Shown here piece by piece: positions 25,528-34,298 of a stretch of 64,000 nucleotides of DNA; position 1 is the first letter of the stretch, and each line of letters opens with the position of its first letter. Source of the DNA: CAYWNA01 sp964459305 (GTDB lineage Bacteria > Planctomycetota > Planctomycetia > Pirellulales > Pirellulaceae); assembly GCA_964459305.1 (NCBI GenBank), contig CAYWNA010000016.1, positions 1 to 64,000 of the forward strand, given 5' to 3'. Made by a program: the position numbers and the translations under genes. A model generated the notes under the pieces. That model saw only the letters and a program-made list of their open reading frames with translations. It had not been told where the DNA came from and ran no database searches.

Positions 25528-28389
25528 TTATCGTAGCTTGGTGTCTTTTTTGAGGATTCGTTCTCGGCCAGCGGTCTGCAACATTCGTTGCAGACTTCCG
25601 TCATCCGGTTGCCGACTCGAACACCACTGCAACTCTCGTATTGCCTCGTCGTATAGGCCGCGCCTCATCAAGGCCGAAGCCAGGATCCGATGTTTGGCGA
25701 AATCGTCGGGTGCCTGCGCAACGGCATTGCGGGCGCAGTCGAGGGCCTTTTCTTGATTGCCAAGGAAGTCGTGGACTGACCTGGCTTCGTCCCACTTTGC
25801 CGCTGCCTCCGCCCCGGTCTGATGCATCGCTTCGGACTCCAGCATTGCGGCATAGTTGGTTCCGACGCACCGAGCTTGTTCGATCTGGTTGTTCTTGCGA
25901 TAGAACCAGTACAACCTACCCGTCGCTGGTAGGTCTGGCTCGAAATGTTGCGAAAACGCATCTGCCGGCATTTGTGGGGCCAGCAACTCGATGATCCGCG
26001 TTTGCTGATCGGGGGCCTGGTGGAAAGCTCTCTTCCACAATTCCAATGCCCGTGTGATGTCACCAGCCAAGGCCGCTTCGCCACCCGCCGCAAACAGAAC
26101 GACTCCCTCGTGGGGCCGAACGCGAAGGGCCTGGTCCACATAGGCGTGTTTTAGCTGGGCAGAGGAACTGTCAAGAAACGCCAACTCGGCCAGGTGCACG
26201 TAGCCTTCACCCTGCAAAGGACACAGCCTCAAACCTTGCTTTGCGTGATACATCGCCCGATCCAGGTACGAGCGGTTCTCGCCAAGCACGACGGCCAGCC
26301 AGCCATTCTGCTCTTCGCGCGAAGAAAACGGCGAAGCGAGCGCGGCGTCACGGATCTGGGACAGGGGCATCGGGTTCTCGCTGGCCTTCTGCTTGATGTC
26401 GAAGCTGCGAAGATACAGGCCGGCCAAGCGGAGATTCGCCCGTGCGTCGTCCGGATTCAGCCGCAAGAGCTCCTCCAAGTGACTCGTCATCGCTGCGATT
26501 TGCCTGGGCGCGTCCTTTGCATCTTCCGCACGCATCGCACGGCTGGCTCGAGACAGCTCAAAATACTCATCCCAGTGACTTGCGGCCAGGGCAGGTGGTA
26601 TGCGATTCTGCAACATCGTACCTGCTGCACCAAACAGACCCACCGTCGCCGCGACCCAAGCCAAGCGAGACAATCGGGTTTCGACGTCACGATCGAAAAC
26701 GCGTTTGAGGATGCTGGCAACCACTCCCAGGCTCGACGCCACCGCCGAACCTGCCGAAGTTCGAACCCGCATTTGCGCTGCACCCGTAGTCGCGTGACTT
26801 CGGCTACGTAGTCCATCCAGAGAACTCACGGACATCTGGTACAACCGGCACGCGCAAGCGGCGATGACGATCGTCAGAGACATGCACGCCGGAATGTACC
26901 AGACAAAATCACCGAACGAGTGGATCATACTAGCCGCCAGTCCTGCTAGCAATGCCGCGGCGCAGGCGGACGCTTTCGCATTAGAAAGCGGCGGCGATCG
27001 TTTTTGCTCTCCCGCTCTCCCGCTCTCCGCTTTTAACTCTCCAAACACCAATGTCCGAATGCACCAGTAGAACATCAACCCGGCCGCACACAACATCAGT
27101 GCCAGCCCGGTGAATCCATTCTCAAGCATAAGGTGGATGTACCCGTTCTCAGCGTGGGTGAAGTCGACGTTGAAATGCTCTTCGAGGTATGTCCGATAGA
27201 CTTGCCGATGACTGCCAGCCCCGGTTCCCGTCAACGGGAACTTCGGAATCGCCGTCAGATCTGCAGCCCATAACACTTGTCGGCCGCGGGAGAGTTCCTC
27301 CAGCGACCGGGAATCCCGGAGCGTGCTCAACCTTCTCGCCAGTGGTTCGTAGCCGTGAATGGCCAAAGCGCCCACGAGCAATAACGCTAGCCCGCCGACT
27401 GTAATCACCGATCTCTTGCCCAACAGGCCCTTCCAGACGAGCAGGCCGAGGCAGACCACGGCTGCCGTGAACATGCCGACCACGCCGCCGCGCGAGAACG
27501 TCAACAGACCCGCAAAGGCAACTAGGCCAAGCCCAATGGTCAGGCCGTGCTTCAGCAGTTCCGCACGCTCCGGGCTTCCTCCCACAGAGCCAAATGTCGG
27601 CTTCTTGCGGGCATGGCTCGCCCAGAGACACACCAGCCACCAGATCAGCGGCCCAATGCCCAGGGCTAGGAAATGGGCGAAGTGATTTTGATTTTGGAAC
27701 GGACCTTTCACTTTGTCGCCCGTATCCCGGAAGGGATGCTCGTAGACCCAAAGGAATTTGCCGTTGCTGAACAGAAACTGAGCCAGCCCAAGCAATGCCA
27801 TGCCGATGGCAGCCATGGCCAGCCAGCGCATCAGGCGTTCAATGTCGTGGAAATCCCGGATGCGCTGGACGACGACCAGGAAAAGCATCACGTGGGCCAA
27901 GAACATGACTAGACCACACCGCGTAGCCTCGGGAGTTAGGGTCAGTTGGCTCCACGTGCCGAGTTGCGCTGCAGCACCACCTTCTGAAGTCCACAGCGAA
28001 AGCAGCTCGCCGATTTCCGGTGATAGCGTTAACAGCACTGACTGCGGTAGTGGCGTGAGCTGGAGCAGGATCAGCAAGAGCCCGGCCACAAGGAGCACCT
28101 CGGCTCCCGACCACCGCCAGCGAGCGTCGGAAATGACGCACTGACGGGTGGCCCAGCAGAGCGACATGAAGCACACGGTCGCCACGTAGGCTAGACGGCC
28201 CACGTCGTAACGCCCGCCCATGAAGAGCGGGGCAACGAAAATGACGCCGGCCAAGCCGATATCGACCAGACGGAGCAGGAACCCCGCTGTCGCGTCGGAG
28301 CCAAACGGTCCACCGCTCCGAGAAGTGCTGGAGGACGGGACCCCGCTGAGATTCGCAGATCGAGTCAATGGTGCGGTCTTCCGTGACAT
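25528..28389 (-). CDS. O-antigen ligase domain protein with C-terminal TPR repeats
   Basis: A 953-aa membrane protein. Residues about 40-560 hold some twelve hydrophobic segments and an O-antigen ligase/Wzy_C region (KGPFQNQNHFAHFLALGIG, LLTFSRGGVVGMF, and the large loop with LTGTGAGSHRQVY). Residues about 610-940 are soluble TPR-like repeats, a fusion seen in planctomycete EPS loci. It likely polymerises or transfers polysaccharide in the periplasm, parallel to the smaller Wzy-like protein at 9487. It is separated from the main operon by the toxin-antitoxin region. A low-complexity CTCCCG run (about 27007-27027) lies inside the gene. Confidence 0.85.
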   Translation of the reverse strand: MSRKTAPLTRSANLSGVPSSSTSRSGGPFGSDATAGFLLRLVDIGLAGVIFVAPLFMGGRYDVGRLAYVATVCFMSLCWATRQCVISDARWRWSGAEVLLVAGLLLILLQLTPLPQSVLLTLSPEIGELLSLWTSEGGAAAQLGTWSQLTLTPEATRCGLVMFLAHVMLFLVVVQRIRDFHDIERLMRWLAMAAIGMALLGLAQFLFSNGKFLWVYEHPFRDTGDKVKGPFQNQNHFAHFLALGIGPLIWWLVCLWASHARKKPTFGSVGGSPERAELLKHGLTIGLGLVAFAGLLTFSRGGVVGMFTAAVVCLGLLVWKGLLGKRSVITVGGLALLLVGALAIHGYEPLARRLSTLRDSRSLEELSRGRQVLWAADLTAIPKFPLTGTGAGSHRQVYRTYLEEHFNVDFTHAENGYIHLMLENGFTGLALMLCAAGLMFYWCIRTLVFGELKAESGRAGEQKRSPPLSNAKASACAAALLAGLAASMIHSFGDFVWYIPACMSLTIVIAACACRLYQMSVSSLDGLRSRSHATTGAAQMRVRTSAGSAVASSLGVVASILKRVFDRDVETRLSRLAWVAATVGLFGAAGTMLQNRIPPALAASHWDEYFELSRASRAMRAEDAKDAPRQIAAMTSHLEELLRLNPDDARANLRLAGLYLRSFDIKQKASENPMPLSQIRDAALASPFSSREEQNGWLAVVLGENRSYLDRAMYHAKQGLRLCPLQGEGYVHLAELAFLDSSSAQLKHAYVDQALRVRPHEGVVLFAAGGEAALAGDITRALELWKRAFHQAPDQQTRIIELLAPQMPADAFSQHFEPDLPATGRLYWFYRKNNQIEQARCVGTNYAAMLESEAMHQTGAEAAAKWDEARSVHDFLGNQEKALDCARNAVAQAPDDFAKHRILASALMRRGLYDEAIRELQWCSSRQPDDGSLQRMLQTAGRERILKKDTKLR

Positions 28390-28551
28390 CTACAGAGTCA
28401 AAGGGCACGAGGTTTGCCGATTTTCGACGGGGTCTCAGGACTCATTGGGAGGCTTGTCGTTTCGTGCTTTTGGATTCATCCCAATTGTGCTCTGGGATGG
28501 CAAACCGTTCATCCCCGTGAGACAGTCCACCTTCCAGTCCGTCTAACGCAG

Positions 28552-28611
28552 CAAGTGTATATCGGCAGCAAATATCGGGAAATAGCGATTTGAGACATTT
28601 GCGATTGGGGG
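28552..28611. repeat. Dispersed intergenic repeat, copy C (partial)
   Basis: AAGTGTATATCGGCAG (as in copy B) followed by CGGGAAATAGCGAT (as in copy A). It lies between the O-antigen ligase gene and the WbpM-like pseudogene. Confidence 0.55.
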
Positions 28612-28663
28612 CGCAGGAACCGGTTTGTGAAACGGCGAGGATTCGTCGACAAGACGCGTAACT

Positions 28664-28683
28664 GAATTCTTGCGAATCCAGCT
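28664..28683. repeat. 20-bp dispersed motif GAATTCTTGCGAATCCAGCT
   Basis: The same 20 bases recur at 30471-30490, and a near-identical inverted copy lies at 30422-30447. A related ATTCGCAAGAA occurs near 37926. This looks like a short repeat family confined to intergenic DNA. Confidence 0.6.
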
Positions 28684-28716
28684 TACAAACCCATTCTTGC
28701 GCCCGCGATTGGCATG

Positions 28717-29356
28717 CGGGGATGGTCATGAAGTAGCGCCTCATGTCGGGATGGGGCACCGTGACAGGTCCACCGGCGGCGTTTTGCTCACGAAAAATTG
28801 GTATGACGCTACCAGCCGAGTCCAGCACGTTTCCAAAGCGAACCGTGACGAACCGACACACGGATGTGTCGGCACGTGCCTGCACGTAGAGCTCCGCCGC
28901 GCGTTTGCATGTTCCCGTGACACTGGTTGGGTTTACGGCCTTGTCAGTGGAAATCATCACAAACGAGGAAACACCATGCTGATCCGCCAGGTCTGCCAGA
29001 AGTCGCGATGCTAGCGTGATGTTCTGGGCGGCTTCGCCCGAGACGTTCGCACCGACGATGAACACTGGTGTTTTTTGCCAACTGAAAGAAGCACCGAACC
29101 CCGACTTTCCTCCAAGAAACGAGCCAAGCACCGAATGCCTCCAACGATGACGATCGTGAGCCCCCAATCCATCAAGAAGACGCTACACGCCGTCGTTGCG
29201 GAGGGATGGAACAGATAGTCAGCCAGCAGCAGCAGCAATGAACTGGCCGAAGAGTGCTAGCTTGATGAGCACAGCCCAGACAATCGTGATATACAACGCG
29301 TTCCATTCCGACTCGCCCAGTTTGCCGTCGACGCGCAGCCAATAACTGGCAAAATG
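28717..29356 (-). pseudogene. Decayed partial copy of the WbpM/CapD-type dehydratase gene
   Basis: High identity over about 640 bp to the intact gene at 30683-32569, with at least two internal deletions. One joins the first Rossmann domain (VFIVGAN.SGEA) directly to NITLASRLLADLADQHG, removing about 680 bp; the other removes about 95 bp of the N-terminal membrane region. Frames are shifted on either side. The catalytic-site Met of the intact copy is Thr here (PTSVTGTCK). The 3' end breaks off after MRRYFMTIP. No functional product is expected. Confidence 0.88.
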
Positions 29357-29650
29357 GACCGTACGCCTTACGCTCTCGCGGTTGATATAACCGCTACTAC
29401 CATCGCGAGGCGTACAACCGGTCCACGCTTGTGGTCATTCCGTCGAGAAGTAGATCCTACGATGGACGAATATGGGTCGACTGCCGATCCGTCACGAATA
29501 GCGCAAATAGAAAAATGGTGGTGAGGCGTATGTCCCAAAGTGTCGCGCAACACCGACGGGTGCGTCTTCCCCCACCGACTATTTGCCCGTAACTTCCATG
29601 TCGGTAAGGAGCCAAACACGATACTGTACGCATATTCATGAGGTATCTAA
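29357..29650. other. Intergenic region upstream of the secreted 174-aa gene
   Basis: No coding frame is supported. It contains a perfect 6-bp hairpin (29378-29394, GCGGTT/AACCGC) flanked by TACGCCT and AGGCGTA, and must hold the promoter of the next gene. A GAGG Shine-Dalgarno lies just before 29651. Confidence 0.5.
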
Positions 29651-30175
29651 ATGAGACAATTGAAAATGGTTGCACTATGGATGGCCACCACTGGTTTGGT
29701 CATGCCACACGTTGGAACGGTCTCGGCCGCGGATTTGCCGTCAAGAACCGACTTGTACCAGCCCGCTGGCCAGACGATGATCGTGGATGTCGCGCTAACG
29801 CAAGAGAACCTGCTGCGTGGTCAGGTCGTCAATCGCGAAGGTGCTCCAAAGGCCGGCTCGAAGGTGACACTAGCTTCGTCCGGCCGTATTGTTGCCCAGG
29901 CTGTGACGGACGACCAGGGCGTATTCGCCCTGAAAGTCGCCAAGGGCGGCGTCTTCGTGCTGTCTGATGACGAGGGATCAGTGATGGTACGTGCCTGGAC
30001 CAACGCAGCGGCGCCCCCATCCACAAAGTCTGGAATCCTGATGGTCTCGGATCGAGAGGTGGCCCGCGGTGCCCTCGGCAGCGGTGGGCTCGGCTCGCTG
30101 ATCGGCCTAGCAGCGATCGCTGGCGTGGTAACGGCAGTGGTTGTCGTAGCCGCCGATGACGATGACGCAAGCTGA
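29651..30175 (+). CDS. Small exported protein with carboxypeptidase-regulatory-like fold
   Basis: A 174-aa protein with an N-terminal signal peptide cleaved near VSAADLPS. Residues about 50-115 form a beta-sandwich of the carboxypeptidase-regulatory type (LLRGQVVNREGAPKAGSKVT, then DDQGVFALKVAKGGVFVL). A Gly/Ser linker leads to a C-terminal hydrophobic segment (LIGLAAIAGVVTAVVVVAA) and an acidic tail DDDDAS. This looks like a membrane- or surface-anchored planctomycete exoprotein. It is the only plus-strand gene in the EPS border and lies between the dehydratase and its pseudogene. Function unknown. Confidence 0.7.
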   Translation: MRQLKMVALWMATTGLVMPHVGTVSAADLPSRTDLYQPAGQTMIVDVALTQENLLRGQVVNREGAPKAGSKVTLASSGRIVAQAVTDDQGVFALKVAKGGVFVLSDDEGSVMVRAWTNAAAPPSTKSGILMVSDREVARGALGSGGLGSLIGLAAIAGVVTAVVVVAADDDDAS

Positions 30176-30261
30176 TTGGGCCTAGCCGTCGTGTTGATCG
30201 TAACCTCGCGAAATGCCAGTAGCTAGCGTTGTCGTGTTCCAATGAGAGAATGGTGGTCGCG

Positions 30262-30286
30262 AGGGCAAGGTTGTTGTCCTTGCCCT
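30262..30286 (+). terminator. Terminator-like hairpin after the 174-aa gene
   Basis: AGGGCAAGG, a 7-base loop and CCTTGCCCT form a perfect 9-bp stem 87 bases past the stop. No T-run follows, so this is a weak or Rho-assisted terminator at best. Confidence 0.4.
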
Positions 30287-30383
30287 GCGCGACGCCGTGA
30301 GCGTAGGTGAGGCCGGGGTGCGTCGGGTCGAGTGGACGCGGTACGTATCCGCGGCGCTAAGGAACAGGGCCGAAATAGAATCG

Positions 30384-30533
30384 TCGTTTAACCGCAATAC
30401 CGTTCAACAAAGCCGGAACTCGTAGCCGGATTCGCAAGAATTCGGGCACCCATACCACCCAGGCAGCCTGAATTCTTGCGAATCCAGCTACATCGAACGT
30501 TAATTGAACGGTATTGCGTTTAACCGCAATACC
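30384..30533. repeat. Nested palindromic repeat (TCGTTTAACCGC family)
   Basis: Three palindromic layers. The outer arms 30393-30407 and 30504-30518 are perfectly complementary over 15 bases. The inner arms 30422-30447 and 30466-30491 are complementary at 24 of 26 positions and carry the GAATTCTTGCGAATCCAGCT motif. A third hairpin, GGTATTGCG-TTTAAC-CGCAATACC (30510-30533), reuses the right outer arm. GTTTAACCGCAATACC occurs twice as a direct repeat (30386, 30518). Confidence 0.85.
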
Positions 30534-30682
30534 CTGGGCTATGTTGTGTGGACCCCGCTGAGCGTCAAATGATCATGGCTTCGACGTCTCAGGGGCCTTC
30601 CTCGAGCTACCGCCTCTGCCGGTAGTCAAGACTCCAGCCTCTCTCAATGCCAGCGGTAACTTCGTTTTGCACCGCGTTTCGG

Positions 30683-32569
30683 CTACGCCGCACGACTCAA
30701 CGGTGCGGCGACGGCAGGTTCCTGCCGTTGATACTGCGGGACGATCTGGCTCAACCGACTCAAGATCACATCTGAAGGGCCATCGGCGATGCGTGCCAGG
30801 TGGTCCAAGGTGTCGGATACTTCGTCCATGTCACTTCGATCGCATTGAGCCACCATGATCTTTGGATGCGAGGTCGGCAGGTGTTGCTCGCCGTCGCAGT
30901 GCAGTTCCTCGAAGAGCTTTTCGCCAGGTCGTGTTCCCGCATACTCGATTTCGATATCTTCACCGGGTTTTAGCCCTGAGAGGCGGATCATGTCTTCTGC
31001 CAGGTCCCGAATCTTCACGGGTTCGCCCATGTCGAGGACGAATATTTCGCCACCACGCCCCATGGCGCCTGCTTCGATCACGAGTTGCGACGCTTCGGGG
31101 ATGGTCATGAAGTAGCGTCTCATGTCGGGATGGGTCACCGTGACAGGTCCACCGGCAGCGATTTGCTCGCGGAAGATCGGTATGACACTACCAGCCGAGT
31201 CCAGCACGTTTCCAAAGCGTACCGTAATGAACCGGCACTGGGACGAGTCGGCAAGTGCCTGCACGTAGAGCTCCGCCGCGCGTTTGCACGTTCCCATGAC
31301 GCTGGTTGGATTGACGGCCTTGTCTGTGGAGATCATCACAAACGAGGAAACACCATGCTGATCCGCTAGGTTTGCCAGGAGTCGAGATGCTAGCGTGATG
31401 TTCTTGACGGCTTCGCCGGGATGGGCCTCCATGAGCGGCACATGTTTGTACGCTGCAGCGTGAAAGATGACATCAGGCTGATACTCGCTGAGTACTTGGT
31501 TCATGCGCCGTTCGTCGTTGATGTCCGCGATGCACACGTCAATGTGGGCATGCGGGGCAAGGACACGCAGCTCGCGTTCCAAGAAGAACTGACCGTTCTC
31601 AGAGCGGTCGACCAAGACTAGTCTTTTCGGGGAAAACTGAAGCAACTGGCGACAGATTTCCGAGCCGATGCTGCCGGCGCTGCCGGTCACCAAGAGGACT
31701 CCATCATCTAGCCAGCAATGGAGGTCTTGCATGTTGAGTTGGACGGGGTCGCGTCGGAGGAGGTCCTCGATGGACACGTGTCGCGGCCGAAGATCGACAC
31801 TGCCACGCAACAACTGTTCGTAGCTTGGCAGCACTTTGACGCTGACGTTTGCCCTGCGCCCTTCGTCCACCAAGCCACGGACTTGTTGGCCGGACAATTC
31901 GCCGGCAGTCATCAACACTTCGGGCACACCGTATTCCGCAGCGAGATGGCACGTCTCATCGAGCATGCCGACCACCGGGACACCGCCGATGTTGCTCTGG
32001 AGAGATCTCTCGTCTTCGGCAATGAAACCCACCACCATATACGGCAGTTTGGAGTTGCGGCGGATGGACCGGAGCAGTGCTTCGCCCGAGTCGTTCGCAC
32101 CGACGATGAACACAGGTGTCTTGCCAACTGAAAGAAGCACCGAACCCCGACTTTCCTCCAAAAACCGAGCCAACGACCGTATGCCCCCGACGACGACGAT
32201 CGTGAGCCCCCAATCCATCAAGAAGACGCTGCGAGCCGTCGTCACCGCGGGATGGAACAGATAGTCAGCCAGCAGCAACAACAGTGAGCTCGCCGTGATT
32301 GCCTTGATCATAGTCATCAAGTCGTAAAACGTCACATAGCGAGTCCAGCCCTGATAGACACGAAACCAGCCGAAGAGTGCTAGCTTGATGAGCACAGCCC
32401 AGACAATCGTGATATACAACGCATTCCATTCCGATTGGCCCAGTTTGCCGTCGAAACGCAGCCAATAACTGGCAAAATGGAGCGCAACGAACACGGGCAG
32501 CAAACCGGCAGCGCATATCACGTGACGGCGGTGAGGTCTGATCTTGGACAAAGTCGTCGGTGACATCAT
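30683..32569 (-). CDS. Membrane nucleotide-sugar 4,6-dehydratase, WbpM/PglF/CapD type
   Basis: A 628-aa polysaccharide biosynthesis protein with four N-terminal membrane helices (about residues 18-130), a first Rossmann domain (VFIVGANDSGEAL) and a catalytic SDR domain (LLVTGSAGSIGSEICRQLL). The active site reads STDKAVNPTSVMGTCK, with Met425 and Lys429 in place of the usual Tyr-xxx-Lys, as in WbpM. It converts UDP-GlcNAc to the 4-keto-6-deoxy sugar that feeds di-N-acetylated sugars. That chemistry fits the neuBCA genes nearby if the product is a legionaminic- or bacillosamine-type sugar. A decayed copy lies at 28717-29356. Confidence 0.92.
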   Translation of the reverse strand: MMSPTTLSKIRPHRRHVICAAGLLPVFVALHFASYWLRFDGKLGQSEWNALYITIVWAVLIKLALFGWFRVYQGWTRYVTFYDLMTMIKAITASSLLLLLADYLFHPAVTTARSVFLMDWGLTIVVVGGIRSLARFLEESRGSVLLSVGKTPVFIVGANDSGEALLRSIRRNSKLPYMVVGFIAEDERSLQSNIGGVPVVGMLDETCHLAAEYGVPEVLMTAGELSGQQVRGLVDEGRRANVSVKVLPSYEQLLRGSVDLRPRHVSIEDLLRRDPVQLNMQDLHCWLDDGVLLVTGSAGSIGSEICRQLLQFSPKRLVLVDRSENGQFFLERELRVLAPHAHIDVCIADINDERRMNQVLSEYQPDVIFHAAAYKHVPLMEAHPGEAVKNITLASRLLANLADQHGVSSFVMISTDKAVNPTSVMGTCKRAAELYVQALADSSQCRFITVRFGNVLDSAGSVIPIFREQIAAGGPVTVTHPDMRRYFMTIPEASQLVIEAGAMGRGGEIFVLDMGEPVKIRDLAEDMIRLSGLKPGEDIEIEYAGTRPGEKLFEELHCDGEQHLPTSHPKIMVAQCDRSDMDEVSDTLDHLARIADGPSDVILSRLSQIVPQYQRQEPAVAAPLSRAA

Positions 32570-33344
32570 TGCATCATCCTTGATGCTCGATCCATTAGCC
32601 GGCCATGTTCCGTCGCCCAGAGTCCGTAACAGTGTCGAACGTCACGGCCATCATGGCCTACGAATAGAGGGCGATCACGATTCAAGGCAGTTGTAGTCAA
32701 CGAAAGGACAAGATGTGAAGGAGTTGAGAAGTTGCCTTATCTCTGAACCAACTGTTGGACGAGGTGGAGACTCGAACGACGGGTCTTATAGCCATGCTCG
32801 CGTCTAGGATCAAGACAAATTGGGTAATCCTGGACTGCTTGATCCAGGCCTTGATCATAACTCCGGCAGTTGCCAGCAGTGACAGCATAGTAACCCGAAG
32901 CGTAAGCGAGGAATGCAGCGAACTACAGCCTACTTCTCGCTTACGCTTCGGGTTTCGATGCCGGTGTTACGATCAACGCCCTCGATCCATGCGCAATCCC
33001 CATACGGTTCTGGGGAACTCCGGCCGCTGGCTACTTTCGGGCCGAATGGCCAGAACTAGTGGAATAGGTAGTATGGCGCGTGTTTGTGCCGGTTCTTCCT
33101 GTAACGCCGACATAAACATAGCGACTGACACGTTTTCCGTACGGTGTACCGGCCATCAGCGACCTTGCAAGGACCGAGTTTGAGCTTATAGTTAGGGACT
33201 ACGTGTTGCGTGAGACGTTTAGGTGCGACTCCTTTGCCGTTTTTCCGGCACCAGTCGAACCATCGAACCTAGTCAAACGTACAGACGTTTACTTAGCCAA
33301 CACAGTCTACTTTGTTGCGTGTGACGCGAGGCGGAGAACATTTG
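32570..33344. other. 775-bp divergent intergenic region
   Basis: Between the minus-strand dehydratase and the plus-strand ABC operon, so both promoters should lie here. It contains copy 1 of a 134-bp palindromic element (32847-32980). An apparent reading frame across the element encodes repeat-derived residues (TRSVSEE-like) and is not a gene. Nothing else is recognisable. Confidence 0.6.
32847..32980. repeat. 134-bp two-tier palindromic element, copy 1
   Basis: Outer inverted arms 32847-32867 and 32960-32980 (GGCCTTGATCATAACTCCGG type), inner inverted arms 32892-32910 and 32936-32954 (AACCCGAAGCGTAAGCGAG), and a 25-bp core (32911-32935). The second copy at 44388-44521 has the same length and flanks but an inverted core. 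It looks like a non-autonomous mobile element (MITE-like). Confidence 0.85.
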
Positions 33345-34286
33345 ATGGATATGCCAGCCACTGCGGATTCGACCTCTTTGGCCCCGGATGCATCTGCTGG
33401 AGACGAGAACGATGTCGTCATCGAAGCCAGGAATCTGACGAAAGTTTACCGCGATTTCTGGGGGCGTCAAAAAGTCCGGGCGTTGAAGGCTTTGGATCTG
33501 GAAGTCCAACGCGGTGAGATTTTCGGCCTGCTGGGCCCCAATGGATCGGGCAAGACGACCACCATCAAGCTGCTGCTGGGGCTTCTGTTTCCCACCAGCG
33601 GTCAGGCCTTGGTCTTTGGCAAGGAAGCCAGCGACGTGTCCAAGAACGAGCGGCTCGGGTACTTGCCGGAAGAGTCGTATCTGTACAAATTCCTTACCGC
33701 CGAAGAAACACTCGATTTCTACGGTCGCCTGTTCGACATGCCGACATCCGAGCGGAAGGACCGTATCGAGGAACTCATCGAAATGGTCGGCCTCGATTGG
33801 GCTCGACGCCGGCAGTTGAAAGAATACTCCAAAGGGATGACCCGCCGCATCGGTTTGGCCCAGGCACTGATCAACGATCCTGAGTTGATCCTATTGGACG
33901 AGCCAACCACCGGTTTGGACCCCATCGGCACCCGCGAAATGAAGGATCTGATCCTCCGGCTGCGCGACGAGGGCAAGACGGTGTTGATGTGCAGTCATCT
34001 CCTGGCCGACGTCCAGGACGTCTGCGACCGCATCGCCATTCTGTACCAGGGGGAACTGAAGGAACTGGGACGAGTGGACCGTCTGCTGACGGTGCGCGAT
34101 GTGACGCAGATCCAGGCGAAAGGCCTGAGCGACGAGGCCCAAAAAGAAATCAAGGCCGTGATCGAGAAGCACGGCGCCAAGTTGTTGTCAATGGATAATC
34201 CTACCTCGACCTTGGAAGAGCTATTCCTGAACATCGTACGGGACAGTGAAGCTCGACCGGGGCGGCGGGCCCAAGAAAAGCGATAG
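33345..34286 (+). CDS. ABC transporter ATP-binding protein
   Basis: A 313-aa ABC ATPase. Walker A is GPNGSGKTTT, the signature loop is the divergent YSKGMTRR typical of the ABC-2/CcmA-like drug and export group, and Walker B is LILLDEPTTGLD followed by the H-loop MCSHLL. ATG 33345 has GGAG about 9 bases upstream; an upstream TTG is less likely. It starts a three-gene operon with a permease 12 bases on and a membrane-anchored protein. The export substrate is unknown. Confidence 0.93.
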   Translation: MDMPATADSTSLAPDASAGDENDVVIEARNLTKVYRDFWGRQKVRALKALDLEVQRGEIFGLLGPNGSGKTTTIKLLLGLLFPTSGQALVFGKEASDVSKNERLGYLPEESYLYKFLTAEETLDFYGRLFDMPTSERKDRIEELIEMVGLDWARRRQLKEYSKGMTRRIGLAQALINDPELILLDEPTTGLDPIGTREMKDLILRLRDEGKTVLMCSHLLADVQDVCDRIAILYQGELKELGRVDRLLTVRDVTQIQAKGLSDEAQKEIKAVIEKHGAKLLSMDNPTSTLEELFLNIVRDSEARPGRRAQEKR

Positions 34287-34298
34287 TCGTGTAGTCTT

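Larger units (their letters stand above)
30176..30682. other. Convergent intergenic region with nested palindromes
   Basis: Lies between the plus-strand 174-aa gene and the minus-strand dehydratase. It holds a terminator-like hairpin (30262-30286) and a large nested palindromic repeat (30384-30533). No gene is supported. Confidence 0.6.

Noticed and set aside
27000..27030. CTCCCG tandem run inside the O-antigen ligase gene as a phase-variable tract
   Set aside because: Only about three imperfect units and part of a continuous frame; too short to support slippage.
32755..33183. 142-codon frame across the 134-bp element
   Set aside because: It mainly translates the repeat (TRSVSEE-like residues, also produced by copy 2 at 44392) and has no ribosome site; repeat-derived.
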